Part shown: piece after piece, positions 1-13,000 of the stretch | Position numbering within the stretch: the first letter of the stretch is position 1 | How the letters are laid out: every line of letters begins with the position of its first letter | From: Icerya purchasi | Lineage: Eukaryota > Arthropoda > Insecta > Hemiptera > Monophlebidae | Length of the DNA: 64,000 nucleotides | Assembly (NCBI GenBank): GCA_039619475.1 | Contig: CM077116.1 | Location: 277,775,258 to 277,839,257 of the forward strand | Direction: 5' to 3' | Translations under genes and position numbers: made by a program | The notes under the pieces: model-generated | Told to the model about the DNA's origin: nothing | The model's database searches: none | Seen by the model: only the letters and a program-made list of their open reading frames with translations

Positions 1-1054
1 AGCAGCTGTTCGTCTATTAGAAACTTCCGCGAAAAAGAAACTATTAATAAAATAAAGCTTCCCCGGGACCTGCGAAAGAAGTCAGAACATGAGCCGGTGA
101 GGACAGGACAGGCTCCCTGACAGCAGCGCACGTAATGGCTATAATGGCAAGCAAATTTTATTCACTTTTTAAATATCTCAATATCACAACTACGTTGTTT
201 AATGTAATACAAGTTTTTTATTGATTTTTTTATTATATAAAATAGATAAAAAAGTAAATTGTAATATTTGTGATGTGCAATTTTCATGTAAAAAAAAGCA
301 TGCTTCGTCATGTTAGCAATGTCCGTCAAATTACACCGACGACGTATATTTTTATATATACATATATATATATATATATGAAAAATTTTAATTAATTAAT
401 CGGTCAAATGAATAATCCAATGTTTTTTTGAATTTAATGTGTAATCAGCCATATTTAAAAAAGCTAAACTTCTTATTATAGTCCTCCCTCGTTTAAAACA
501 TAACATAAATGAATTGAAATTGGGGCTAACATACTTTCATTATTTGATCTTCCTTTTCCATTTGTACTAAGCGAGTTTATATAATGATGCGTTTTTTGAA
601 GTTTTTCATATTACCCATGGTTTTGATTATATGCAGCAATCCATTCGGTTTATTGTTGTTAAAAAAAGTGAACTCATAATATTGCAGTATCAGCTGTATC
701 AATTTTTTTGCTTTTTATAGTGTAAGAAAGTAATCAATTTAAACGTTGCGAAAGCATACTTCGATTCCTTAACTTTTAGGTGTTAAAATAGTTCGAAAAA
801 TCTTTGTAAATGTCATGCTCGATTTTATGCTACAATTTTGTTCCGTGTAGAAAGAGTGATACTAATATAACAGTAATTGGATATAATGAAAATAATAAAT
901 ATATTAAATACATTTTAAGAAGCCAGAATAAAATGCCGCCGTAATGCATAAGCGGTACATTTGATAATAGTGATAAAAATCATGAAGATAAGTCAACGAA
1001 ATGTAGCTTTTCTAATAGTCATCAGGCGCGCTGCTTCCGGGGAGATGTCCTGTC
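1..1054. other. Intergenic DNA, no gene recognised
   Basis: AT-rich sequence without a long open frame. It contains a short TA microsatellite near 350-380 and many homopolymer A/T runs. Nothing here resembles a known protein or RNA gene. Confidence 0.6.
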
Positions 1055-1840
1055 TACTCCGGTTCGTGTCAGAACACCGCAAACATCGAACGTGTACGTG
1101 ACAGTCCGCAAAGGTTGGAAGCACGCTGACAATTTGCCCGTAAGCGACAGAACGGTGCGACATATTCTCCGCAAAGACTTACACTTTCATTCATCATAAA
1201 TGCAACTGACCCAAAAACTGTTACGTTATATAAATCGCGCTGCTCGATTAGAGTTTTGCGAACGCGTGCTCCAAGAAAGTTGCCTCTAGACTGCGTTTTG
1301 TTCGCAGACGAAGCACATTTTTATCTGCACGCCGACGTTAAGAATCAAAATATGAGCTATTAGAGCGACCAGAATCCGCACATCATTCACGAAAGGCCGG
1401 CTGCCTGGATGAGCGTAGCGTCTTTCTTACTTCTGAAAGACGCTAAAAGTGCCCCGGTGCGGAGAAGGAAGAAACTGTTGTGTACTTGGTTCCAGCAAGA
1501 TGGCGCCACGTGCCACATGGCAACAGATATTATGCAATTGCTGTGAAGACATTTTGGCAACCCCGCATGAGATTTCACGCAGAGGAGTCAATCTGACCTG
1601 GTCACCTCGGTCGCCGGATTTATCATCTTATGACATCTTTTATGCGGGGATATCTGAAATTAAAGTTGTGCATATCGATAAACCACGGAACCTGGTAGAA
1701 ATTCGGGAAAGTGTAGAAACAGCCCAAAAATTCCTGTCGCCACGTGCGAAAAAGTGATCGAAAATTCAAGATGCTAGTCGAGAATACTGTTAAAATTAGG
1801 CATTTGAGTGATGTTTTTAAAATGAAGTAATTTTGCCGTC
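1055..1840 (+). pseudogene. Decayed mariner-superfamily transposase
   Basis: All three frames carry pieces of a DDE transposase of the IS630/Tc1/mariner superfamily, which cuts and pastes transposon DNA in the nucleus. The first acidic region follows a cysteine near 1300-1315 (DEAHF-like). The second is at about 1490-1510 (FQQDGATCHMA). The third is at about 1608-1632 (SPRSPDLSSYDIF). The longest clean stretch is 1449-1757, but its frame differs from that of the second motif, so there are several frameshifts and stops, including one just before 1365. I could not find clear terminal inverted repeats. The D-type third motif fits mariner-like rather than Tc1-like (E) enzymes; subfamily unassigned. 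It cannot encode an active enzyme. Confidence 0.75.
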
Positions 1841-2150
1841 GTACGTGTTTATTTAGAATAAAAATTGATAGAGTTCCACGCCTTAAAAAAAAACAAAAAA
1901 ACAAAAACAAAAAAACAACCAAATCTCTGTGCTAGTTTGTTCGCGAATTATGCCGGTTTTCAAATACGATATTCGACATGTTCCCACTGACGACGGTTAA
2001 GCGGAGAGAGTTGCATTGACGTTTAATGCTTTTTAAAAGTTTTATTTTGAATTATTCGATGCCGCCGCTTATTTCAACTACGAAACTTTTTGTAAGGATA
2101 AATGAACCGGTTGTTCGATTATATTAAATTCGGTTTCTTCGTTCGTAATT

Positions 2151-2235
2151 AAAAAGTAAAGTAAAGTGAGTTCCATACCCTTGACAGGGCGTCGGGATTG
2201 TGAAGTTAAGGTTCACAATGTACCAAGCCCAACGG
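2151..2235. repeat. Dispersed repeat, copy 1
   Basis: This stretch resembles 22157-22240 by eye. Both begin with AAGTAAAGTAA, then share a CCTTGA block and TTGT(A/G)AAGTTAAGGTT followed by CACA(A/G)TGT. Copies are diverged and no coding potential is apparent. Family unknown. Confidence 0.5.
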
Positions 2236-3928
2236 CACTACGAGCATTATATTAATGAACATGATAATTTTTTTGCAAGCGATTTAGAATGCATTTTATT
2301 ATATGTGATTTCGAAAAATGAGACGAAGTTGCACGCGGCGATTATTCCGTCGTCATACGAACATAAATCAGTTTCGATAAATCGTCGCTGATGCGCTGCT
2401 TCAGGGGAGAGAGGGACACAGTCGTCGTATGATGAAAAGAAAGTATGTAATATCGATAAAGGCTAAAGTTTTATTATTTCAACGGTCGAGAATGCGTTTT
2501 AACTTTCTAGCAAAAATATAATCACGTCATCTAATCGATCAAATCGACGAGGCCTGTCAATCGGCGGAATCGATCAGCTAACGGCATCGCAGTTCCCTTT
2601 CGAGGCGAACTACTTTTCTCACATATCGTTGCCGATGTTTATTGAAATTATTGCCGAACGAAAATGCGACAACCAGCTAGGAGGCTAATTATACACGTAT
2701 AAAAGAAAGTATCGCGCGATATTTTAATTACGATGTACCGATCATATTTTTACCGTTACCAGATGATTTTCGTTCCTCTTACCATGACATCATATCGATT
2801 TTCATTGGCGCATCCATCGATGACAGTTGTGACACATACGCACACGCGGACACCGTTACTAGTGAATAATTTGACGTGCTAAACGGACGCCTTATTCATC
2901 CGCCACTACTGACAATGGATAAATCGGCGATCGTCTTCGTAGGTAGTGAAAAGCCGATCTTAGATTTTTACCGGTTTAATTAAATTTTCGCGCCTGTACA
3001 ATGTAAAGAAATTATATCAAACCTGATGGTATAAGCCGATCGGTTATGTTGTCGGAACCCCCCAATAATAAAAGATGAAAAAAAGCAAAACACGATGGTA
3101 TCGCATGGGAAAAACTCCGCGAACCGATTTAAGCCGTCTTTTAATTCGCGTGGAAAATTCTCCGCCTGTGATTTCGACTTTTAGCTAACCTTTGCTCTGA
3201 TGGAATATCGCGACTTTATGCGAACAGTATTCCGCCGTAAGTGATAAAGCTATTAGAAAATTAGCCTTTACTGGAATGTACTTTTTTGCGAAATCAAACT
3301 TGTTGCCCTATGTCTCAGAAAAATTCGCCTGGAATACCGGCAGAGTCTTTTGCTTCCTTCCATTGCAGCCGGAAAGATCATCTGCGGGAATTTTAAATAA
3401 TTTTGAATTTAGGAAAATTGCTTTCTACCGACTATACATTTTCATCAAATTTCACTTATGTGAATTGCGTTGCACTTTATCGACTAGAATTTGAAATTTG
3501 TAGCTTTCATCGAAGCCAGATTGAAATATGAGCGAAACAAATCATTTGTAAAGAGCGAGTTTTGCATCGAATCAAATGGCTTCGAAAATCTAACGAAATT
3601 ATTAATCCTTGTTTATCATCCTTAACTGTATATTGTTGAAAGTGCACATTTAACTGGCGAATGAAATCTCTTCAGCCGCTTCATTAGCTTCTCTAAACTA
3701 TGTAAAGTAGATCAGTACTTCTACTAAATTTTCTCGATCAACATTTTCGTGAAAGTCACTCTTTTTTGATAAAGTAAGTATCACAATTACTGAATGAGTA
3801 CAAGCATATTGAGACAAGCTATTTCTGTAAGAAGTCAATTACCGTTGCGTTATTTTTTACGCTGTTTGAATGCAAAATTTACGAAAATTTACGAAAGAAA
3901 AAAGAGAACTTGTGCTGTTGCGTACGCG

Positions 3929-3953
3929 CGCGCGCACGCACACACGCGTGTAT

Positions 3954-4001
<48 letters not shown>
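3929..4001. repeat. Compound CA/TA microsatellite
   Basis: A run of alternating GC/CA dinucleotides passes into (CA)n and then (TA)n. An open frame that crosses it is a by-product of the repeat. Confidence 0.9.
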
Positions 4002-4006
<5 letters not shown>

Positions 4007-6469
4007 CTGTCAAGCGAAAAAAGTCCGTTCGTAAAACAACCGAAACGTGTTGACGTCACGAAATCAGGGGACCTCGGGTTAACTTTCAGTCCATCGCGTA
4101 TCAGATGTAATAGTCACTCTGTTAACACCACGTGATCTATATCAGAATAGGTCGGATAAAAAGAACAGATGAACGTGCAGAAATGGAAAAAAAATGAGGT
4201 TACTGCTTTCGAGAAGGGGAGGAATGACAAGAGAGGATGGCAATATGATTTTTTTCAGTAGTATTGAAATACGCGTTCCTTTGCTGGCACATTACTTTGA
4301 GTAACACTCACGCTCGATACTTTGAATTCAGTTTTCTTGATTTCCTTGAGGACAAAAAATTCTTTTATCATTATCCGTATTCTTTTCGAAATCTAAACCA
4401 TGAAAGCTCTCTTTCTTTTACCGTTTTATTTCAGTTCAGTCAATTACAACGTACCATGGTGTCACCGCTAACAAAACCCTGCTCTTTCATCCATTACTTT
4501 CCTTCATTCGTTTGATGAGAATTTAAAATTAATTTTCGTATTTTCTTTTCCGCTTCAATTCATACAGCTTCTTTATCTTCAAAAGAAACTCATGTGGGAA
4601 ATTTTGAACCTCATTAAAAATATAGAAAATCACTAATCAATTAATAATTACAATAACTTTATTTTTTCATTTGTTTAGTTATTAGTTTTTTAAAAACAAT
4701 TTTTCATTACCCTTTCTATATATATATATAAAATAAATATAAAAATCAAAGTATTAATTTTTAGTAATAAAAATATTCTGAAAAAAAAACAAACAAAAAT
4801 CACTTTTTTTTTTTAAAATTAGCCTAAAAGGTGCGATTTGATGGTAATACCTCGAATATAAAATATAGTGATTATTTATTTGTAGGTAATATTTTTTTTA
4901 TTAGCCTTCGTGAGTCATTACAAACCGTGCTTTTAGCTGGTTGTGGAAACTACTTATTTTGGATCTAACCTTTTACCGGGTGTAAATTCGGCCTGTTTTA
5001 TATTTCCTGATTTCGTTATCGTAATAATGAAATCATTAGCATTGTTTACGGAATCTTAATACCGGTATAGCAGCATGAGAAAAAAAAAAGAAAAAACTTC
5101 AGAGTTTATAATTATATAATTAACGATAGTCGCGTATTACGACAGGTAAGTTTTTTAGATTAACAACATGAAATTCAGCCCCAATTTTTGTATAAGAAAC
5201 GGTAATACCGGTGTTAATCATTACATAATGGAGCTCGCCTTGTTATATGTACATTTAATAAAATTGCTATTATCTCCTAATTTGTATTTTCAAAGCAGCA
5301 GTCATCGGTTCATTCATCGGTTTATCGTTGTAGAAATAATCATTGTAAACCACTGAAACGGAACGACATATATTATACACTACCGCCAAAACGATAAACG
5401 ATAAACGAGAATCGAACGTTTAATGGATTTAATAGACGAATATAAGCACAATCGAGCAAAGGGGAAATACACTAGTTGAAAAAGAATACACCATTTTCCA
5501 CTTCGTCAGTTTAAATTGAGAAAATTTTCTTAACATTTTCAGATAGATTTTCCGCAACCCGCATCTGTCGAAACGTCCGTTTATTGTCCATCTGTAATAA
5601 TGCACTGCGTTTTGCGTGGAGTTCACCGACCTCGGACAAAATGAATGAAAATTTTAATATTGAGCATAATAATAGGGAAAAGGAACCTTGCAGCATGCAC
5701 ACATAACAGATTTGCAGTTATTAGAGACGGAATCCGGAACAAAACAAAATGAAAAAAAAAAAAAACAAACCCCGAAACGTTTTTAATATTATAAACGGGA
5801 AATGACAAAGTATAATTCAAAATAGCTGTAATTGCATCACATTTTCTTTTAACTAATTAACGCGCGGGGGGGGGGGGCGTTACATTGCTATTCGTTATTT
5901 AATTACGTTGGTTGTGAGTTTAGCTACTATTGCGACGAATGGAAAATTACATCTCGCGTTGCCTTGGGCATGACAAATATATTAAAGGCACGTGTGTAAA
6001 CTGCACTTAGTTAAGAAAGGAAAAAATAATTAATGAATAAGCTGATCATTATTTCTGGAAATTTTATTAACGATCAAACATGTAAAAAAATTAAACGAAA
6101 GAACAGGATTCTTTTTTCTAATTTAACCAGCATGCTTTGCCTCGTATATGTTTTACTTGTCAATCCCCACCATCTCGTGCGTCTTTTGTTCGCGCTAAAC
6201 TTCGCAAACTGCTCGCCGAGCTTGCTAATTGAATATGTGTCAGATTTAAATGTAAAAAGTTTTGGTCACATTTTTATTCGCGTTTGTGATCGGTTAAAAA
6301 TCTGAAAATTATTTAAATATGAATCAAACTGCCACAAATAATTAAAAATTGAAAGCACTCGAATATCGAACATTTAAAACATCTTCTCGCAGTTCTGGAA
6401 ACGCGATCTTACCTTTTTGACAATAGCCGTGCGAAGATGGATCCCTTTTTTTTTGATTCAAATGATAAT

Positions 6470-7440
6470 TCGTGACAGTGATCACGCATTCCAAAGTATA
6501 TTTTCTTTCTAATTCCTTCAAGTCTCTGTCCCAGGCGGTTATTGAACAGGAATTTCACAGCACTACCAGTAGTTCCCTTTTTCCTTCTCAAGTACTCATT
6601 TTCACTGATGGCTCTCTTGGTGGTGTCGGGGCTTCCTTTATTGTCCCCGATTTTAATTTTTTCGAATCCTTTCGTCTTCCGCCTTTCTGTTCTATTTTCA
6701 GACTATCCTATGCGCGCGATTATTTATATTTCCTCTAATCGTAACTTCTTCCATTATCTGATAATTTCCGACTCTATGAGTGCCCTTCAGACTATCAGTT
6801 TACCGCTTTCCCTTCCCTCTTCCAACTTCATCATTCTTCCTATACAATCTCTAATTCACAATTTTTCCTTTCATCACTTTATCCGCGTTGATTTGCTGTG
6901 GGTTTCTTGGTCATAAAGGTGCACTCGATGGGTAATAAAATGGCAGACGCTTTAACTCATGTTGCTGTTCGTTTTCGCTTTTACTTTTAAAAAAATCCCA
7001 AGTACTAACCTATTATCCTTAAGTAAGCAATTTCACTTTAAATTTTGGTCGGATATGTACCCTTCCTCCTTTACCAATAATCATTCCTTCTACCTCTCAA
7101 TTCAACCTAACCTTTTTGTGAATCGTTGATTCACAGAATTCCCTTCTCTTCCGCGTTCTGTTATTGTTCCTATTATTCGTTTACGCTTCAATTACACTTC
7201 ATTATCCTCTTCCCCCTTTCGTCTCTCCTTGGTTTCTTCTCCTTATTGTTCTCTACACCCCGACGAAGCAGTTATCTGCGATGCCGATCACATTCTTTTT
7301 GAGTATTCTGCCCTTTTTGCCGAACGCTCTTCCCTTTATTCACTCCTCTTAATATTAAGGCCTCCTGCTCCCTATTGTGCTTCCTATATCCTGCCCGTTC
7401 CTGCTCGAGCCCAAAAAAAGAAGAAGAAAAAAAAGTCGCT
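6470..7440 (+). pseudogene. Non-LTR retrotransposon 3' fragment with RNase H domain
   Basis: This is the tail of a LINE-type pol gene. Around 6590-6790, in changing frames, it shows the order expected of a retrotransposon RNase H domain: IFTDGS with the first catalytic Asp, an alanine/tyrosine-rich segment near 6710-6735 where the Glu normally lies, SDSMSALQ near 6770-6790, and KMADALTH near 6940-6960 for the last Asp. Further on (about 7270-7330) is the C-terminal Cys/His segment CDADHILFEYSAL. RNase H removes RNA from the DNA:RNA hybrid during element copying. Frameshifts and stops separate the parts. The fragment ends in an A-rich tract at about 7411-7434, the expected 3' tail of target-primed insertion. 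Upstream reverse transcriptase and endonuclease are absent, so this is a 5'-truncated dead copy. Confidence 0.75.
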
Positions 7441-8729
7441 AGGGTGCTGATAGTAAACGTTCGGTGGTAGTTGGAATTTTTTCTTCTTCTAGTATACTTT
7501 GGATAAATTTTTTAGGTTTTCCCTTCTGTTGTAACTCTTCGCATTATTTACTACATTAAAGCGTTCTTCATTCGGTAGTTTTAATAACGTTTACGTCCTC
7601 GATCGTTATTCAATATTTAATAATAGTGATATAATTAAAACTGTGGCCAAAAACTTTTTTAGCTTGCAATAAGCGATTATAAAATAACTTTTAAGGTATA
7701 CTAATTTTGAAAGTGCAATAGCTATTACAGAGTGTTATAGATGTAAGGTTGGTTTTCAAAGGTCGTTGATTATTCGAAATTAAAATATCTGAAGTACATT
7801 TTGTATCTGCCGAGGGGCAAGCAAAAATGTCGGCGATCGTGACACTTCCAAAAATCGTTCAGTGTACATTTGCTGCGAATAGCGAAAATACGTACAGGGG
7901 ATGACATAGCTATTCTTGGAACAAACGGGGCACAATTCGCGCGATGGCGTTCGCTTGGGAAGATATTATCGCATCGGCGTAATCGATTAATGCGCTTATG
8001 GTACCTTTAGAAGATATTTGCTCTGCTGGCCCGCGTTCAAAGCTCCACCGGAGCCTGGTGTAACGGGAAAGTTCAATCCATTTTCCACTTGTACATGCAA
8101 TTGTTCGAGGATATAATTTCCTACTACTAACTAGCGCGTCTATGTTTGCGCAACCATCATTGAGTAGTTTAACCTGCACTGCCTCGAGTTATGTTGTAGC
8201 TGTGATAAGCAATTAGAGCAGTAATGAACGAAGGTAATACGAACGTGTTTTTTGTACTTCAGATGTTTACGTTGGACAGCGCGGCGGCCCGATTGAATAG
8301 CATGGTATGTCCGTTTCTCTAGTGTCATTACTCTGATCGTTTGTTATACAGCTCCAACATAACTGTACCCGAAGAGAAGCAAGCAGTTGGCGCGGAAAAT
8401 ATATGTCAGAACTGAGAGAAATATAAAGTGAAATAAAAATTCAAAGTAAAATTGCTACAATCCAGCAAAATCAACCAAAGTCTCGTATATAGACACGTTT
8501 ATCGTCGGTGCTGCTTTTGTTCTTATTCGTGAGGAATAAACCATCGAGAGATGCGGCTCGCGACAATGCCACGTAAACGAGCTGCTGATTGTGGCTTTTA
8601 TCGTCTTTTAAATGTTAATAAAGCATCCATTTATTATGATACTTCTACATTTTAGCTCGTTATAAAAATTAAACTTATTGCAGCAATATGTACACAGCGG
8701 AAACGCGTATAATTTTATTAAAATAAATG
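7441..8729. other. Intergenic DNA, no gene recognised
   Basis: Slightly less AT-rich than its surroundings. Two overlapping minus-strand frames (7910-8179 and 8140-8328) have no recognisable family, no upstream signals and no continuity, so I do not call them genes. Confidence 0.5.
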
Positions 8730-8757
8730 CGAGGCACGTTCAAAAAGTAAGATTCCC
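8730..8757 (+). repeat. Mariner left terminal inverted repeat
   Basis: Pairs with 10013-10040 read in reverse complement, with three mismatches by eye. Confidence 0.8.
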
Positions 8758-8809
8758 ACCCCTGCAAAACCGGTTAGAATAAACTTACGGGAGTGAGCCG
8801 GATCTCATT

Positions 8810-10030
8810 TTGTAGCTGCAACATTCAAGTTTAAACTAGTGTCTGGACCGCAATGCTGTATGTGTTTTTTCGTTTTCGAGTTACCTGCGTTAATCGTGAG
8901 TGAAATTCTGAAAGTTGCCGCCGACTACGAGGTGAGCTCAGTTATTATTCGTTTTTTAAACCACATTAAAAAATTTCACCAATTTCAATCGACAAATAGT
9001 GGAAGTTTATGCTCCCCTGTGATGAGTGTTTAATATGTTCGTAAATGGTGCCGTGAATTCCGAGGAAGTAGAACGAATATAGAGAACGAGTAATGGAGCG
9101 ACAGACCATCTGTAATCTCAGACGAACTGGTGTGGAAAATCGTAGCAATTCTGCGATCCGCTCGCCGCCAAACCATTTCTGATCTTCTTAACCATTTAGC
9201 GAGTGTGTCACTGGGTACCATGCATTTCATCGTGCGTGAAAGATTAAATTTTAGGAAACTTTGTGCAAGATGAGTTCCAAAAGTGCTCACGGAGTAGCAT
9301 AAAGCACAACGAATGAGCAGCTCTCTCGAAATTTTGCAACATTTTCATGAAGAACGCAACGAATTTCTCGACAAAATCGTCACAGATGATGCAACCTGGG
9401 TATTTCATGGCACACTAGAAACAAAAAGAATGACTATGCAATGGAAACACACCAATTCGTCCGGTGTTGTGAAGGCAAAACAAACACCGACTTGGAAGAA
9501 GCTTATGGCGACGGTCTTCTGGGATTCCGAAGGCGTTATTTTTTTTGGATTCATGGAACGCGGAACCAATGTCAATAGAAAAAGGTATCGTCAGACATTA
9601 ACCAACCTTTGTCCGCCAATCCAAAACAAAAGACGTGGAAAATTGACCCAAGGCATCGAGTTACTCCATGACAACGCTCGCTCTCGCATTACTCGAGAAA
9701 CCTGTGACCTCATCGCTCTGTTTTCGTGGGAATACCGTACCTCACCTAGCCTACAGTCGGGACCTAGCACCTAGTGATTGCCATTTGTTTCCAAAGCTCA
9801 AAAGAGACATCGCAGGAATAAAATTTGAGACGGACGAGGATTGGAAAAATTTCGTTCTTACCTGGTTACAAAATTTGGCGGCAAGTTTTTACGAGGAAGG
9901 TATTTATATGCTAATTTCTCGACTCGATAAATGTTTAAATTTGAAAGGTGAATATAAAAGTATGATGAATTCAATGCCGATGTCCGTTTCCAGCTTTATT
10001 AGTTTCGAAAATGCGAACCTTACTTTTTGA
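8810..10030 (+). pseudogene. Mariner transposase pseudogene (DD34D type)
   Basis: The enzyme would bind the inverted repeats and excise and reinsert the element. The N-terminal DNA-binding half (about 8830-9310) is shattered across frames, although a helix-turn-helix-like stretch near 9175-9260 is still readable. The catalytic half is open from 9313 to 9774 with VTDDATWV (first Asp) and LLHDNARSR (second Asp). It then shifts frame, and the end is open at 9668-10030, with YSRDLAPSDCHLF holding the third Asp. Thus all three catalytic aspartates survive in sequence, but at least one frameshift at about 9690-9750 separates the second from the third. Complete family members are about 345 residues long. 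Non-functional. Confidence 0.85.
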
Positions 10031-10040
10031 ACGTCCCTCG
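10013..10040 (-). repeat. Mariner right terminal inverted repeat
   Basis: Reverse complement of the left repeat at 8730-8757, immediately followed by TA. Confidence 0.8.
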
Positions 10041-13000
10041 TAAGTAAACCTTTATCGGAGAGATTTTTAAATTTTAAACCAAATTAGTTTAATTAAAAAA
10101 AACAACAAAAAAACAGCTAAATATTAAATTTCATCGGCCCACGGCGAGCAAAAGGTTTTCGACAATTTGTATTTTCTTTTTTTATTTCTATAATGCTCCA
10201 GTTTTTTGGTTTCACCGCTGCACTGGTGCTAAAATCCCATTGGATTCTTTGTAGTTTAGATTGTAAAGTTGATTGATATTCGATTCATTTCATCGAAAGT
10301 ATAGTAGAGATATAAATCATCGTATAGAGTGTGCCCCGAATTGCTACGGATTTAATTACTGTCAATTGTTGTAGAAACTCGCGACATCATCATTAACCTC
10401 CTGAAGAGTTTTTACGTGTGTATTCTAGATTTGTTAAAAAAAAAATAAATAAAACAAAACAAAAAACATGGTCTTAAATTTATCACGCAATATTGCTAAT
10501 GCTTTCATGCGACAGCAGCAACTATTTACATTAAGAATTTGTTCTATCGGTCCATCGAAGTTAATTTCGAAAGCTGTCGTGTAAGTTTCGATGTTAAGTT
10601 ATCATTCGAAAACGGATCTGTAATTGCTGTGTCGTGTTAAAATGGAAAGCGACCGTGACTTTGTATTGGTCGCGCTCAATGTTAATGGAAGGCGCGGATT
10701 TTTTTTGATTCCTTCAACGGTGTTGACTTCATTATCATACTTAAATAAATTGAAAATTCACTTTTTCGTCATGCGACACCGTTCTCCCAGATTTAATAAT
10801 CGATCCGCTTTTCGGTATTCCCTATCCACGATATCGATTTTCCTTCGTAACTCCGTCTTTTCCTTTTCTGGGATTTTATACACGAGAAAAAAACCAAAAG
10901 AAACTTTTTAATATGTTAATGTAAGAATGTTTGTTTTATGACGAAACTCTATTTTTGCAGTTTTTTTCTTTTTTTTCTCTTTTGTCATATAGCAGTCTGT
11001 CGATCACACTACACTGTTGCTCCTACGTTTTATTAATCAGTATAAGTTGATTAAAAGGTAAGTGATGAACACTTTGACAAATTGAACAGTTACCATCAAT
11101 GGTATCCGATATCGAACATTGTTAGCGAACATCGCAACCTTGCGCTGAGCAAATGTTACGGTTGAATTCCGATTTGCAGCATAAATTGCTGTTCCATCGA
11201 CTGGGTTGCAGGTGACGATTTGCTATTAACTGGGTTTTTTTCGTCCGTAAAAAATTAAAGTATAAAAATGTTCGTTTAATTGTAGAAACGCACAAAACCT
11301 GCTCTTCTCGGTATCTGGACATTTCGGCCGGGAATTCGGCGATGGGTCGGTCAGAGTTTGTTTAGTAAGAGAGATTCGTGAGACAAGTTAAAATTTCAAA
11401 TGCTAATACAACGAAGAATTTTTATCATTTGATCGGAATTACTGATACAATTTAGAATATAAATTTACTGATAATAATCGATGAAAAATTTAATTTACAG
11501 TTTTTGTTTATTAATTTTTGTTACAATTTTTATACCGGAATTCTGTAGGCTTTTCGGTTTTATATTTTTATTTCTTCACTGTAACTGTTTAAAAATTTCC
11601 ATTTCTAGTCCACATGAAACTATTGCTTATTTGAAACCTGGCCGCGATTTGCCACTTCAATTTCATTTGTAACTTCCATTCAATATTTTTATGAAATAAT
11701 CTGCTGAATAAAATACATCACTCTCGAAAAAACCTAACCTGGCAAAATCGTTTACCTTTTTAGGATTTCTCGTACAGATGTAATGTACAGAATCCTAATA
11801 AGCTGGTCCAGAAACGACAAAAATATTCAGGTAAAATATGCGATAGTTCATGACCGCTTTGACACTTATAAACTTTAAAATTGCATCGTAAATTACAATT
11901 AAAATTCTCTATAAAATCATATCTATAACTTCGAACTAATCGATCACCTCGGCCGGCAAAAAATAACCGTCAAGAAAATATAATATGGAATTTAAAACGA
12001 CCTCGCAAATAACCCTTAAAAAAAATTCATAACTCCTCACCCTGGATAACTCTTTAAAAGTGAAATTCAAAATATAAAACAAAAGTGCAGAAGCCCTTTT
12101 ATAAAATCAAAAAAATTACGGTCGAAAAATTATTTAACCTCCCGCCCTTATGGGCCCAGACAGATAAAAAAAAATAAAAGTTTTACGCAAGTAACAGCCC
12201 GAGTAAAAATGTTGAGGAAACCAAAAAGGACCACCCCTTATACATAGGAAAAATATAGCCGAGCTTACAACTTTATATTGAAGCCCTCGGGGTGATGAAA
12301 GCTGGAAAATTTCGAAAAAAATTTTTTTTTTTCCCGGGCGTTAGAAGGATCGCATTTGTCGCGAACGAAATCGTATTTCATTTTCTTAACGAAATTTTCG
12401 ATGCTGACGAAAAGTTCAAAAAAGCGCGAAAAATAACACGTATCTCTCTCTCTTTGCCCCGCGAAAAATCAGGTTTCTTTATTTTAAATTTAATATTGTG
12501 AAAATGTAAATTATATTTATCGGTAACTTAACATACGGAATGCTCAGCCTGTGATGAACTTGTTTTATGTTTATGTGCATCGGAAATGTGACATCGCTTC
12601 TCTTACACATTTTTTTGTCAATCTCAAGTAAAAACGTAGAGAATTTTATTGGGATCCACTGGGTGGCGATCCGTCACAACGAACGAGTACAGTACGATTG
12701 TCCGACAAGAGTGTGTATTATAATGTAGTTAGCTACAATCGGGCCAGTTAAAATAATGCATCAATTTGACAAGTATAATTTGTGTAGCAGCAATGTAATA
12801 TTCGAAGTATGTGAACCGTATTTCGCTTTTGCATTGAGGCTTTCAAAACTAATGCCTCGTCACGTTTCGCACCTCTAACGAGTGCTAATTACGTTCAATT
12901 GAATAAAAGACATTTCCACGAGTACTTGTGAATTTTTAACATGCACCGAAATTAATCGCTTATCTCAAAAACCGAATGCGTTTAGCGCGGCGAAAGTCGG

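Larger units (their letters stand above)
1841..6469. other. Intergenic DNA, no gene recognised
   Basis: Open frames here are short, unrelated to any family I recognise, and overlap on both strands. The stretch contains a dispersed repeat at 2151-2235, a CA/TA microsatellite at 3929-4001, several A/T homopolymers and a run of G near 5863-5877. Confidence 0.55.
8730..10040 (+). mobile_element. Mariner element with both terminal inverted repeats
   Basis: Terminal inverted repeats of about 28 bp lie at 8730-8757 and 10013-10040. They share CGAGGNACGTTCAAAAAGTA and match at 25 of 28 positions by eye. The 1,311-bp length is typical of a full mariner element. The right end is followed by TA, the usual mariner target; the left end is preceded by TG, so that target copy has probably mutated. 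The transposase inside is broken, so the element can only have moved with help from a relative. Confidence 0.85.

Noticed and set aside
3794..4135. 113-codon frame
   Set aside because: It consists largely of a translated CA/TA microsatellite.
7910..8328. Overlapping minus-strand frames of 89 and 62 codons
   Set aside because: No family resemblance, overlapping in different frames, no second copy and no signals.
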